Numbered from the stretch's first letter, positions 39,997 to 48,690 are shown. The stretch: 64,000 nt of DNA from Nitrospira sp. (GCA_016788885.1 JAEURX010000027.1:1-64000); one strand, 5' to 3'. Numbers and translations are program-made. Notes: generated by a model from the letters alone, not told the origin.

Positions 39997-40092
39997 ATGT
40001 CGCGAACACAGTGGCTGTTCCTGGGGGCGGTGTTGATCGGGATCGCCGTCGCACTCTACCTGATCTTCTTCTGCCCGGCAGACTGTCATTGA
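39997..40092 (+). CDS. 31-residue single-span membrane peptide
   Basis: MSRTQWLFLGAVLIGIAVAL then YLIFFCPADCH: one membrane helix with two Cys and a His at the C-terminal end (CPADCH), which might bind metal or form a disulphide. AAAGGACGACACG precedes the ATG, and a consensus sigma-54 promoter ends 26 bp upstream. Too short for standard ORF searches. Function unknown; its regulation links it to the stress/formate region. Confidence 0.7.
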   Translation: MSRTQWLFLGAVLIGIAVALYLIFFCPADCH

Positions 40093-40130
40093 CCGGACGT
40101 TCCATTCGAACGGAGTCAGGCACGTCAATC

Positions 40131-40170
40131 TATGCACCAGGACAACATCCTATGCACCAGGACAACATCT
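40131..40170. repeat. 20-bp tandem duplication at the hydrolase start
   Basis: TATGCACCAGGACAACATCC at 40131-40150 is repeated at 40151-40170 with only the last base changed. Each copy contains an ATG-CAC-CAG-GAC-AAC start-like sequence. Because the unit is 20 bp, the two ATGs are in different frames; only the second opens the hydrolase. Confidence 0.9.
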
Positions 40171-40808
40171 ATCAGATCACCGCCACCGGCGACGGGATCA
40201 GCCTCGACGGATTTTTGCGAATTCCCGATCATCCCAAAGGGGTGGTGGCCTTTGCCCATGGCAGCGGAAGCGGGCGCTTCAGTCCCCGCAATCAATACGT
40301 GGCCCGTGTGCTCGAAACCGGCGGTTTCGCTACCCTGCTGCTGGACCTGCTCACTCCCGACGAGGCTGACGATCGCCGGAAAGTGTTCGACATCGATCTG
40401 CTTGCCGACCGCCTGCTGCTCGCCCAGACGTGGCTTGCCACGCATCGGCCGACCAGCGGACTACAGACCGGGTATTTCGGTGCGAGCACAGGAGCCGGGG
40501 CAGCCCTGCAGGCAGCCGCACGCCGTCCCGAGGCCGTGAATGCTGTCGTGTCACGCGGCGGGCGCCCCGATCTGGCCGAGGCCTACCTGCGTCGGGTTAC
40601 TGCACCGACTCTCCTGCTGGTAGGCGGAGACGACGGCCCCGTGATTGAAATGAATGAAACGGCGCTCGCGCAGCTCACGTGCCGAAAACAGCTCATCGTC
40701 ATCCCTGGCGCGAGTCACCTTTTTGAAGAACCAGGCACCCTCGAACAGGTGGCTCGGGAAGCCTTGCAGTGGTTTGAACGGTATCTGAATCCTGCATCAT
40801 CCGCGTAA
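40152..40808 (+). CDS. Alpha/beta hydrolase, dienelactone-hydrolase-like
   Basis: A 218-residue cytoplasmic alpha/beta hydrolase. Features: GVVAFAHGSGSGRFSPRNQY (oxyanion-hole HG region), nucleophile elbow GYFGASTGAGAAL (G-x-S-x-G), acidic residue in LLVGGDDGPV and His in VIPGASHLF. Substrate unknown; relatives are often labelled phosphoribosyltransferase-linked or dienelactone hydrolases. ATG 40152 lies in the second copy of the tandem duplication, with CCAGGA nine bases upstream. The upstream ATG at 40132 is out of frame. Second gene of the plus-strand sigma-54 unit. Confidence 0.87.
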   Translation: MHQDNIYQITATGDGISLDGFLRIPDHPKGVVAFAHGSGSGRFSPRNQYVARVLETGGFATLLLDLLTPDEADDRRKVFDIDLLADRLLLAQTWLATHRPTSGLQTGYFGASTGAGAALQAAARRPEAVNAVVSRGGRPDLAEAYLRRVTAPTLLLVGGDDGPVIEMNETALAQLTCRKQLIVIPGASHLFEEPGTLEQVAREALQWFERYLNPASSA

Positions 40809-40818
40809 AGGAGTCCCC

Positions 40819-41682
40819 ATGAAGACCCTGCTGGCAGTCGATGGATCGGACCATTCTTACGAGGCCGTGCGAGCCCTCAAGTATCTCCGCCACGCCGACG
40901 AATTGCTCCTGCTCCATGTGGTGGATGCGCCGAAACCGGCCTACCCCATGATGGTACCCGAAGTCGCGCAGGAGCTGTATGCGCAATTGGAGCGCAGCCT
41001 GAGAGAAGACGGCGAACAATTGCTGACCCGCGTGCAGTCCCTACTTCCACTCCACGGTGGGCCAGTCACCAAACTGCTGGAGGTTGGATCCCCCGCGGAA
41101 CATATCGTGTCGGCGGCTGAGTCGCGCCACGCCGACCTCATTGTCATGGGAGCCAGGGGACTCGGGCCGGTGAGGGAGCGACTACTAGGCAGTGTCTCTC
41201 ATCGCGTCTTGAGCATGGCCCCTTGCGCCAAACTGATCCTGCAGGGTTCCCTGCGCGCCTTGAAGGAAGTGCTCCTGCCCATCCAAGGCCCCTCGGATGC
41301 CGAGGCGGCTGTGCGATTTCTCGCGAAACAGCCCTTTCACGAGCCCGTGAACGTAAACCTACTCACCGTCCTCCCGTCGACCCGCCCTCCCTGGCCGGTG
41401 GACACCACGGCTGTGGAACAACTGGAAACACAGGCCCTCCGTCATGCCCGCGACTTCGTCGAAGATGTTGCGGGAAAGCTTCGTGCGCTCGGGTATACGA
41501 CCCGCACCGCAAGCCGGCTGGGTACGCCCCTCACCATGATCCTCCATGAAGCGGAAGGCCTGCGTGTCGACCTCATTCTGGTGGGCTCGCACGCGAGACG
41601 CGGCCTCACCAGGTTCGTCCTGGGAAGCGTGTCCCACGCGGTGCTGCACCGAGCCCCCTGTCAGGTTCTGGTGTTTGAGTAA
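40819..41682 (+). CDS. Tandem universal stress protein (two UspA domains)
   Basis: A 287-residue protein with two Usp domains. The loops GARGLGPVRERLLGSVSH and GSHARRGLTRFVLGSVSH keep the G-x2-G-like and final G-S pattern, though the second has A in place of one Gly. TAAAGGAGTCCCC precedes the ATG, 10 bp after the hydrolase stop. It closes the divergent sigma-54 unit. With the two minus-strand genes this makes five Usp domains within 4 kb. Confidence 0.93.
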   Translation: MKTLLAVDGSDHSYEAVRALKYLRHADELLLLHVVDAPKPAYPMMVPEVAQELYAQLERSLREDGEQLLTRVQSLLPLHGGPVTKLLEVGSPAEHIVSAAESRHADLIVMGARGLGPVRERLLGSVSHRVLSMAPCAKLILQGSLRALKEVLLPIQGPSDAEAAVRFLAKQPFHEPVNVNLLTVLPSTRPPWPVDTTAVEQLETQALRHARDFVEDVAGKLRALGYTTRTASRLGTPLTMILHEAEGLRVDLILVGSHARRGLTRFVLGSVSHAVLHRAPCQVLVFE

Positions 41683-41768
41683 CGCAAGGGAATCAGCGGT
41701 AGGAGAACGGTCGGTAGTGATCGACAGGCACCGTGAAACCCCTCAGGCGGAGGCGCCACTCACGACAG

Positions 41769-42176
41769 TCAACAGGGCTGACCATTGAAGAGGCAGGGCT
41801 TGTACCGTGCGATGTCGAATTCAATGTTTTCCTGGTAGACCTGTTCGTTCCCGTTGACCCCGTCCTGATCGGGATCGTTGAACATGGTGTGGTTCCACCA
41901 GTAAAAGAGCGGGTGTTGTTCGGTGTAGTAAACCGGATTCCCGTAGTTGCTCCTCGTGTATTCCTGGACCAACCGGCCCGTCACGTAGTCGACCTTTCCA
42001 TCGCCATGCAACGAATAGAGCATGATGAACATGCGCGACTCATGGTCGTAGAGTTCATCCAGGCGGCTGTTGATGTCGGGCTCCAGCGGGAGTGGGTCCA
42101 TGGACCATCCGGGGACGGCCGGGAACAACAGCAGAAGAGCGAGGAGGAAACCGACGGCGAGGCGGTGGTTCGTCAT
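41769..42176 (-). CDS. Secreted protein with a Ca2+-type Asp-rich loop, unknown function
   Basis: A 135-residue exported protein. Signal peptide MTNHRLAVGFLLALLLLFPA with cleavage near PGWS. The mature part has ELYDHESRMFIMLYSLHGDG and a DPDQDGVNGNEQ loop of the EF-hand/thrombospondin-3 type, then two Cys near the end (KPCLFNGQPC). Start chosen at ATG 42176 for the signal peptide; GGAG is close (2-base spacing), and a GTG at 42233 remains possible. It is convergent with the tandem Usp gene. Confidence 0.72.
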   Translation of the reverse strand: MTNHRLAVGFLLALLLLFPAVPGWSMDPLPLEPDINSRLDELYDHESRMFIMLYSLHGDGKVDYVTGRLVQEYTRSNYGNPVYYTEQHPLFYWWNHTMFNDPDQDGVNGNEQVYQENIEFDIARYKPCLFNGQPC

Positions 42177-42249
42177 AACTCCAACATCCGGCCGACACTG
42201 AGGCTCGGGCACGTCGTTCATGCTACCATTCACCTATAGCCTGTTCAAG

Positions 42250-42278
42250 TTGACGGGTTCAAGCACGAGACGCATATT
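42250..42278 (+). promoter_or_regulatory. Probable promoter for mtaB-miaB
   Basis: TTGACG at 42250-42255 and CATATT at 42273-42278 with a 17-bp spacer, 55 bp before the mtaB ATG. Confidence 0.45.
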
Positions 42279-42333
42279 TTCGCCACATCCTCACCTTGCC
42301 GATCGAACACCTGCCCTCTTATAATCGCGCACG

Positions 42334-43677
42334 ATGTCCACCAGCACGCCGCGCGCCTCACTCCATACATTGGGCTGCCGCCTCAGTCAGTCGGAAACCG
42401 CCATGTTGGCCGATACCCTGACTCGTCAAGGGTATCGCTTGGTCGAGTTCGGAAAAGAAACCGACCTTCTGGTTCTCAACACCTGTTCGGTCACGGAACA
42501 CGCGGAAAAGGATTGCCGGTATGCCATCCGCAAAACTCTGCGCCACTCCCCCCACGCCTTCGTGGCCGTGACCGGTTGCTACGCCCAGACCGGAGCTGCA
42601 GAATTACAAACCGTGCCGGGCATCGATCTCATCGTCGGCACCCAGTACAAAATGCACCTGCCCGAGTATCTCCCGGCCCCGGATAAGCTCCGGAAACAGG
42701 CGGAGCCGGAACTCCGTCACAGCCGCACGATCGACCGTGAAGACTTCGTCCTCCCCGGCACCGCCTATTCGGACTCGACTCGGGCGCTGTTGAAAATCCA
42801 GGATGGATGCGACTTCATGTGCAGCTTTTGCCTCATTCCTTTCGCCCGGGGACGTGAACGCAGCCGCGTGGCGGAGGATGTCTTGCGGGAGGCCCGCGAG
42901 CTGGCCGGCCACGGCTACAAAGAACTCGTGCTGACCGGCGTGAACATCGGCCGCTATGCCTACAACGGAATGGAATTGGTCGACCTCATCCGCGAAATTG
43001 AAGCTATCCCGGACGTAGTTCGAATCCGCATCTCGTCCATCGAACCGACAACAATCCCTCCCGCGTTGCTGCACCACATGGCTGCGTCGACGAAACTCTG
43101 CCGCTATCTCCATATCCCCCTGCAAAGCGGCGACGATGGCATTCTGCAGGCAATGAACCGACGGTATTCGGTCCGCGACTATGAAGACCTGATCGGCCAA
43201 GCCCTGGCGCTCATGCCTGATCTCGGCCTGGGCACAGACATCATGGTCGGTTTCCCCGGTGAAGACGAGCAGGCCTTCGCAAACACGAGGCAGACTGCCG
43301 AACGCCTGCCCTTCTCCTATTGTCACGTGTTCAGTTACTCAACCAGACCCGGAACGGCCGCCACGCGACTGGAGGACAGATTGCCCCCTGACGTGATCCG
43401 GAACCGCAGCAGGACGCTGGCGGAATTGTCCCGCACGAAGGCGCTGGCGTTTTACCAACGCCACATCGGCCGAACTGAATCCGTCCTGTTCGAACAGGGT
43501 GACCGTGATGGCTTTCGCACCGGCACAACGGGGAATTTCACTCGCGTCGCCGTCCCGGCCGGGTCGGCTGCAGCCGGCACCATCCATCCCGTCACCATTA
43601 CCGGGGTCATGGACGGATTAGCCTACGGCCACCTTGCCGCTCCATCCGCCGAATCCGCACGTAGGTCACTTCTATGA
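42334..43677 (+). CDS. mtaB: tRNA t6A37 methylthiotransferase MtaB
   Basis: A 447-residue radical-SAM enzyme that methylthiolates t6A37 in tRNAs reading ANN codons. In order: N-terminal UPF0004 domain (LHTLGCRLSQSETAML; LVLNTCSVTEHAEKD; AVTGCYAQT) whose three cysteines bind the auxiliary [4Fe-4S] cluster, the radical-SAM motif CDFMCSFC, and a C-terminal TRAM-like part. The MtaB subfamily is inferred from CSVTEHAEKDCRYAIRK-type sequence. The miaB ATG overlaps its TGA by 4 bp. Confidence 0.92.
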   Translation: MSTSTPRASLHTLGCRLSQSETAMLADTLTRQGYRLVEFGKETDLLVLNTCSVTEHAEKDCRYAIRKTLRHSPHAFVAVTGCYAQTGAAELQTVPGIDLIVGTQYKMHLPEYLPAPDKLRKQAEPELRHSRTIDREDFVLPGTAYSDSTRALLKIQDGCDFMCSFCLIPFARGRERSRVAEDVLREARELAGHGYKELVLTGVNIGRYAYNGMELVDLIREIEAIPDVVRIRISSIEPTTIPPALLHHMAASTKLCRYLHIPLQSGDDGILQAMNRRYSVRDYEDLIGQALALMPDLGLGTDIMVGFPGEDEQAFANTRQTAERLPFSYCHVFSYSTRPGTAATRLEDRLPPDVIRNRSRTLAELSRTKALAFYQRHIGRTESVLFEQGDRDGFRTGTTGNFTRVAVPAGSAAAGTIHPVTITGVMDGLAYGHLAAPSAESARRSLL

Positions 43678-45032
43678 CTCAACCCAACAAACCCCACACC
43701 GTTCATATTGAGACCTTCGGCTGCCAGATGAACGAGTATGACTCGGAACTCGTCCGCAGCTTGCTGCGCAAAGCGGGCTTTGAGTTTACCGAAGACCGCG
43801 AATGCGCCGATGTCATGCTCATGAACACCTGCGCCATTCGGGAAAATGCCCACAACAAGGTCTACGGGCACCTGGCGGAGTTGAAGGCCGTCAAGGCGCA
43901 GCGCCCACTGGTGGTCGGCGTGCTTGGCTGCATGGCGCAAAATCTGAAGGAGGAGCTCACGGAGAAGCAACCGCTGGTGGACGTGTTGGTCGGCCCGGAC
44001 GGCTACCGGCAACTGCCCGGCCTGTTGGCAAAGGCCCTCACCACGGAAGAAGAACAGTTGACTCGCCGTGGGTTGGCGGTGGACCTGTCGGAGTACGAAA
44101 CTTACGACGACATCCTGCCCGAGCGAGACGGCGGGGTGAACGCCTGGATCGCCATCATGCGCGGCTGCGACAACTTCTGCAGCTTCTGCGTGGTTCCGTA
44201 CACGCGTGGGCGCGAACGTTCACGCAATCCCGAGGGGATCCTGCGCGAAGTGGAAGCCTCGGTGGCATCCGGCCATACCCAAATCACGCTGCTCGGACAA
44301 AATGTGAACTCCTATCACAACGATGACTGGGATTTTGCCCGCCTGATCCTGGCCGTGGCAGAGGTACCGGGTGTACAACGTGTCCGCTTTACCTCTCCGC
44401 ATCCGAAGGATTTTCCCCCGGCTCTGCTCGACGCCGTCGCCGGTCATCCGAACATCTGTAAACATATCCATTTGCCGCTGCAGTCCGGCAATGACCGTAT
44501 TCTTGAGCTCATGAATCGCACCTACAGCCGGAAGGAATACCTCGACTTGGCCGCGACGATCCGGCACAAGCATCCCGGCATCGCCCTGACGACCGACATT
44601 ATCTGCGGATTTTCCTCTGAGACCGAAGCAGAGTTCCTGGATACCTACCGCGTCGTCGACGAAGTGCAGTATCACTCCGCCTATGTGTTCAAGTATTCGG
44701 AACGTAAGAACACCATCGCGGCGCGCAAGTTTGCAGACGATGTGCCGGAAACCGTGAAAGGGGAGCGGGTCAGCCGCCTGGTCGATCTCCAACGTCCGAT
44801 CACCGCGCGATTGAATCGTGACCTGATCGGCCTGACGCTTCCTGTGATGGTGGAAGGCGACTCGAAACGATCGACCGACCAGTGGATGGGGCGCACTGAT
44901 TCAGGGATCTACGTAATTTGGAACAAAAGCGATGCGCCGGCAACACTGGGCAGCATTCAACCCATCACCATTCTGGATGGTAGCGCCGCGGTACTCATGG
45001 GGCGCCGGGAGGCTGGTGCGATCCTCTCGTGA
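43674..45032 (+). CDS. miaB: tRNA i6A37 methylthiotransferase MiaB
   Basis: A 452-residue radical-SAM enzyme that converts i6A37 to ms2i6A37 in tRNAs reading UNN codons. UPF0004 domain: IETFGCQMNEYDSELV, MLMNTCAIRENAHNKV, VLGCMAQNLKE. Radical-SAM motif: GCDNFCSFCVVPYTRGRERS. A TRAM domain ends the protein. Typical MiaB length. Translational overlap with mtaB suggests balanced expression of two related tRNA modifiers. Confidence 0.96.
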   Translation: MTQPNKPHTVHIETFGCQMNEYDSELVRSLLRKAGFEFTEDRECADVMLMNTCAIRENAHNKVYGHLAELKAVKAQRPLVVGVLGCMAQNLKEELTEKQPLVDVLVGPDGYRQLPGLLAKALTTEEEQLTRRGLAVDLSEYETYDDILPERDGGVNAWIAIMRGCDNFCSFCVVPYTRGRERSRNPEGILREVEASVASGHTQITLLGQNVNSYHNDDWDFARLILAVAEVPGVQRVRFTSPHPKDFPPALLDAVAGHPNICKHIHLPLQSGNDRILELMNRTYSRKEYLDLAATIRHKHPGIALTTDIICGFSSETEAEFLDTYRVVDEVQYHSAYVFKYSERKNTIAARKFADDVPETVKGERVSRLVDLQRPITARLNRDLIGLTLPVMVEGDSKRSTDQWMGRTDSGIYVIWNKSDAPATLGSIQPITILDGSAAVLMGRREAGAILS

Positions 45033-45486
45033 ATGCCTCCTGCTTGGCCGACGCTGTTCCTGACCACTTCAGCTTCCCCGACGGCGAAATCGCGCAAGTA
45101 CCGGGCACATGTTGCAGCCTACGGTGGACAATGGTTGCCCACTCGTGAACAATTTTTGCCAAATTTTAGACGCCACTTGCGTCAGACTGACGAAGGCTCC
45201 TGGAGCCGGTCCCGCTCCCGTTTCCGGGCCGCGTCGCAGTCTGACTCTGACGTGCCTGCCGATGGAGCGCTCGTGCCACCTTGAAACTTCAATAGCTTAG
45301 ACGACCATTCTTGCTGCGTCGCGCCACGCAGCACGCACCATACCATCGTAGTCATCGGTGCCATACCATCGACGATTCGCACTCCTCACGCTCATGGAAA
45401 CAGGGCATAGGCCTTGCTTGGTCCACTCTGGCGACCAACAGCAAGCGAACACAATAATCACCGATCCGGCCAGAGGACGTCCCGCC
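45033..45486. other. Intergenic region without a recognised gene
   Basis: About 450 bp after miaB. Short direct repeats of the type GCCATACCATCG occur near 45340-45372 (CACCATACCATCGTAGTC and GTGCCATACCATCGACG). No open frame here has a ribosome site and protein-like sequence, and no clear terminator was found. Confidence 0.45.
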
Positions 45487-45618
45487 ATGAAGAAAGAGGT
45501 CACCAAGAGTCACGTAGAAGAAGTCCCTACGGGGATCAGCCTGGAAACCATTATCGCCGTCGGGGTCTTCGGATGGATGGCTCTCGGCGTCGTGATGATG
45601 GGCCTGGGGATCTGGTAG
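45487..45618 (+). CDS. 43-residue single-span membrane protein
   Basis: A charged N-terminus (MKKEVTKSHVEEVPTG) is followed by one membrane helix (LETIIAVGVFGWMALGVVMM and GLGIW). AGAGGACG lies upstream of ATG 45487. The layout, charged head then a Gly-rich helix ending at the C-terminus, looks deliberate and not random. It precedes a lipoprotein gene by 85 bp. Function unknown. Confidence 0.55.
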   Translation: MKKEVTKSHVEEVPTGISLETIIAVGVFGWMALGVVMMGLGIW

Positions 45619-45703
45619 GCCCGATCCGTCTCCTCGCGACTTCGCCATGAAGCCGCGCCGCCCTGTTCCTGAGCGCATCAACCAGCCGAGAAGGACGACC
45701 GTT

Positions 45704-46747
45704 ATGCTGACCTACGGCTCCCACTCCCCCCTGAGAAAGACCGTGAATGCCGCACTCCTCGGGTTGACCTTCCTGGGAGCGGCCGGCACCGGGTGCTCAT
45801 CAACGGCTGCCTCCGTTCAACAGCAAGCATGGCACCCACAGGCCTCTGTCCGGCTGGAAGAAGTCGCCGATTGGGAGTTTGAAGCCTCCCACCCCAGTTC
45901 CCTTGAAATCGCCACCCTGCGGGACCTGCTGCGGGCTGTCGTGATTTCGGATGCACCTACGGATTTGTCGAATCTGCCCGTGGATGGCAGCAAGCCGATG
46001 ACAGTGTTCAGCGATGAGGATGCGCAGTCTCTTGCTCCCCTGCTAGCCCAAGCTTTGTCCCAAGCGCAACCCGAATACGTGGTCGCTTTCCGGCTCTCCT
46101 CATCGGCAGGGTCAGGCGTTGAACCCACCGCGGGCACCCTTTACGTTCAAAACGACCGGTTGTACCTCACCCTGACCGAACACCACGGCAGCCTCCAGAA
46201 AGTGGAATCGACGTGGTTCGGGAGCGGTCGACCGGCGCGCATTGTCAGCATTTCCCCGGCCTCGGCCGGCCGAATCGAACAGGCTGTGCCTTCCACCGTC
46301 CAGGGCAAGCAGCAACTCAAATCCGTGGCGATCGATTACAGCCTGTTCGCTAAGAAAGCCGATCCCAGCCCGACCACTGCCACGAATGTGGTCGCCGCAA
46401 CGGTCACACCGGTTCAGACAATACCTGCACCGGCGATGGCAAGCGCGCTTCCTGAGGAACGTCCGGCGATCGTTCGTCCCGTCATGCCGATACCGCCCGC
46501 AGAAAACGTCGCTGCCAACAGCCACTTGGTCGGTGATGAGCGGATGAGTGACACCCTGCAGGAACTGCAGGAGGCCAGAGACGCCATGGCTCGTAAGGAC
46601 GCCAAGATCAACGCCCTGCGACGGGATTTGGAATCCATGCGTGTACAGCTGGAAACGAAGGACAAGGAACTACGGGCGGTCAAAAACACTCAGCTGACAC
46701 AGCCCAAACGCGACAACCGGAACAAGGCGGAACTCACCATTCGCTGA
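45704..46747 (+). CDS. Lipoprotein with C-terminal coiled coil, unknown function
   Basis: A 347-residue lipoprotein: ATG 45704 (with AAGGACG upstream) opens a signal peptide ending in AAGTGC. The mature N-terminal domain (about 40-215) is mixed alpha/beta (VSDDAP-like VVISDAPTDLSNLPVDGSKP; YVVAFRLSSSAGSG; RLYLTLTEHHGSL). A Pro/Ala/Thr linker (about 215-285) leads to a coiled coil (TLQELQEARDAMARKDAKIN and on). No family recognised. Convergent with the exonuclease gene, 22 bp apart. Confidence 0.78.
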   Translation: MLTYGSHSPLRKTVNAALLGLTFLGAAGTGCSSTAASVQQQAWHPQASVRLEEVADWEFEASHPSSLEIATLRDLLRAVVISDAPTDLSNLPVDGSKPMTVFSDEDAQSLAPLLAQALSQAQPEYVVAFRLSSSAGSGVEPTAGTLYVQNDRLYLTLTEHHGSLQKVESTWFGSGRPARIVSISPASAGRIEQAVPSTVQGKQQLKSVAIDYSLFAKKADPSPTTATNVVAATVTPVQTIPAPAMASALPEERPAIVRPVMPIPPAENVAANSHLVGDERMSDTLQELQEARDAMARKDAKINALRRDLESMRVQLETKDKELRAVKNTQLTQPKRDNRNKAELTIR

Positions 46748-46769
46748 CCGGTCCCTACCCAACCGTCAG

Positions 46770-47486
46770 TCACCCGACATCGATCAGCTCCGGCCTCAAG
46801 AGCACCACTTCGCGCGAATTCGGCTGTTTGAAATTCATCCGGCAATAGCAGCCATACGTGACATAGGTATCCTGTAGGCAGTAGAGGGCAATCTCCCGCC
46901 CCTGCCCGGCCGCCCACATCTGCGCCACCTGCGATCCACTTCCGGACTTGTTCTCCACATTCAACGCCCGGGCCAACACGTCTAATTTGACCCACCCACG
47001 GTTGTCCCAATTGCTCCAGATCGCCATGGTGTCATAGACTGGCTCCGTCCGAAACTTGGCCAGATTGATCTCCATGCTCGGTTTGACCTGGTGGATGATC
47101 GATCGTTTCTTGATGAAGGGCAGATCGAAGTTGAGTCCGTTATGGGTGATGAACAACGAAGGACGAACCTGTCCCAGATGAGCCCAGAAACGTCGCAAAA
47201 GCTCCTGCTCGTTCCCGCCGTACCAGGAGGTGGCGCCGCGCGGTTCGAGGTTGTCGGAAAACTCCAGGAGGCCGATGCAGACGATCCTACTGAACGTCCC
47301 GTCGAAGGACGACTTCTCGTACAACTCATCCTCGAGACGCTGCTGAGCCTGCGCCTCTCCGACCGCAAACAGGTCGCCGCCCGTTTCATCAAAGGTAGCC
47401 TCTCCGGAGGTCAGCTGACGTCCGGCAATGCGGGCCCATTCATCCTTGGGCGACTGCACCGTTTCGATATCCAGTACGACCTTCAT
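46770..47486 (-). CDS. Predicted 3'-5' exonuclease (PolB-type DEDD fold)
   Basis: A 238-residue stand-alone exonuclease related to the proofreading domain of family B DNA polymerases. Exo motifs: Exo I KVVLDIETVQ (Asp6, Glu8), Exo II FITHNGLNFDLPFIKKR and Exo III YCLQDTYVTYG. It should remove nucleotides from 3' ends in repair. It lies 6 bp downstream of the MutT-like Nudix gene and after MutY, forming a DNA-repair group. Confidence 0.9.
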   Translation of the reverse strand: MKVVLDIETVQSPKDEWARIAGRQLTSGEATFDETGGDLFAVGEAQAQQRLEDELYEKSSFDGTFSRIVCIGLLEFSDNLEPRGATSWYGGNEQELLRRFWAHLGQVRPSLFITHNGLNFDLPFIKKRSIIHQVKPSMEINLAKFRTEPVYDTMAIWSNWDNRGWVKLDVLARALNVENKSGSGSQVAQMWAAGQGREIALYCLQDTYVTYGCYCRMNFKQPNSREVVLLRPELIDVG

Positions 47487-47492
47487 CGGGAA

Positions 47493-47885
47493 TTACGCCT
47501 TCCCCGCTCGAAGCGCGGCGATCACCGGCTGGTCGGCCGGAGGAAACTCGAACGTCGCCATTTCATCAGGAGAGACCCATCGAACTTCCGCACAATCCAA
47601 CGCCACCGCGGTCCCGGTCTCGATCCGGCAACAAAAAAAATGCAGCTCCACCACCTTCTCCGGATACTCGTGCCTGACGATCTGAAACGGCGTCGGCGTC
47701 CCGATACGAATGTTCAGCTCTTCCCACAATTCCCGGTGTAAACATTCCTCGAGTGTTTCTCCGACTTCCCGCTTTCCGCCGGGAAACTCCCAGAACCCGC
47801 CAAGATGAGCGCCCGCCTTCCGGCGCGCGATCAGGTAGCGCCCTTCGTGTGCGATGATTCCTGCCGCCACTTCGATGACTTTCAT
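47493..47885 (-). CDS. MutT-like Nudix hydrolase
   Basis: A 130-residue Nudix enzyme with an intact box: GGKREVGETLEECLHRELWE, then EL. The start KVIEVAAGIIAHEGRYLIAR and F-W-E-F-P-G-G are typical of MutT/8-oxo-dGTPase proteins. GGGAGCGTG precedes ATG 47885; the frame extends to 47978 without support. Located between mutY and an exonuclease gene, it probably cleanses oxidised nucleotides. Confidence 0.9.
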   Translation of the reverse strand: MKVIEVAAGIIAHEGRYLIARRKAGAHLGGFWEFPGGKREVGETLEECLHRELWEELNIRIGTPTPFQIVRHEYPEKVVELHFFCCRIETGTAVALDCAEVRWVSPDEMATFEFPPADQPVIAALRAGKA

Positions 47886-47964
47886 CACGCTCCCTGACGC
47901 GTGGGCCACGAATCCGCCGCGACCAACACCTCGTCGCGGGACGAGCACGGTCCCGGTGCCCCGG

Positions 47965-48690
47965 TTACTTGGTCCCATCGAAGGGATACGTTTTACAAAA
48001 CGTCTTCATGGGACAGAGCAGGCAATAGGGATTGCGAGCCGTGCAGATCGTGGCGCCGAAATCCATAATGGCTTGATTGAAATCATAGCCTTTGCCGCGA
48101 GGAATCAGCGCTTCGGAGAGTTCCCAGAGCGCCGATTTTTGCGCCTTCGGGTCTCCTTCGGCAATGAACACCCGGTGTAACACGCGGATCACGTTGGTAT
48201 CGAGAATCGGCGCGTCCTCGTTGAACGCGAAGGAGCGGATTGCGCCGGCGGTGTATCGTCCAATCCCCTTGAAGGACAAGAGTTCATCCGCATCACTCGG
48301 CAATTGCCCACCATAGCGGGCGACTGTTTCACGCGCAATGCTGTGCAGCCGTTCCGGGCGAATGTTGTAGCCCAACGGATACCAGGTCTGCTTCACTTCG
48401 GCGACCGGGGCATCGGCCAGCTCTGCAAAGGAAGGGTACCGCTCCAGAAACTCATGGTACTTGGGAATGACACGATCCACCTGCGTCTGCTGAAGCATCA
48501 CCTCCGAGACCAGAATATGGTAGGGATCGGAGGTCTTTCGCCAGGGCAGGTCTCGGCCGTGCTCCTTGTACCACTTCAGCAACCGGTTCTGAAAACGCTG
48601 TTTCGGCCCGCGCAGGAGCGGAACGGAGGATTTCGATGGTTGCTTCTTGCGCCGCGAAGCTGATTTGGACGCGCGAGTCTTGGTCGGCAT
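47965..48690 (-). CDS. mutY: A/G-specific adenine glycosylase, short MutY form
   Basis: A 241-residue base-excision glycosylase. After a basic tail (1-30) comes the helix-hairpin-helix catalytic core: Glu63 in LVSEVMLQQTQVDRV, HhH LLSFKGIGRYTAGAI and Asp164 in ILDTNV. A [4Fe-4S] loop uses Cys216, 223, 226 and 232. The C-terminal Nudix-like 8-oxoG recognition domain of classical MutY (about 350 residues) is absent. The neighbouring MutT-like gene might compensate, although that is inference. No strong ribosome site. Confidence 0.92.
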   Translation of the reverse strand: MPTKTRASKSASRRKKQPSKSSVPLLRGPKQRFQNRLLKWYKEHGRDLPWRKTSDPYHILVSEVMLQQTQVDRVIPKYHEFLERYPSFAELADAPVAEVKQTWYPLGYNIRPERLHSIARETVARYGGQLPSDADELLSFKGIGRYTAGAIRSFAFNEDAPILDTNVIRVLHRVFIAEGDPKAQKSALWELSEALIPRGKGYDFNQAIMDFGATICTARNPYCLLCPMKTFCKTYPFDGTK

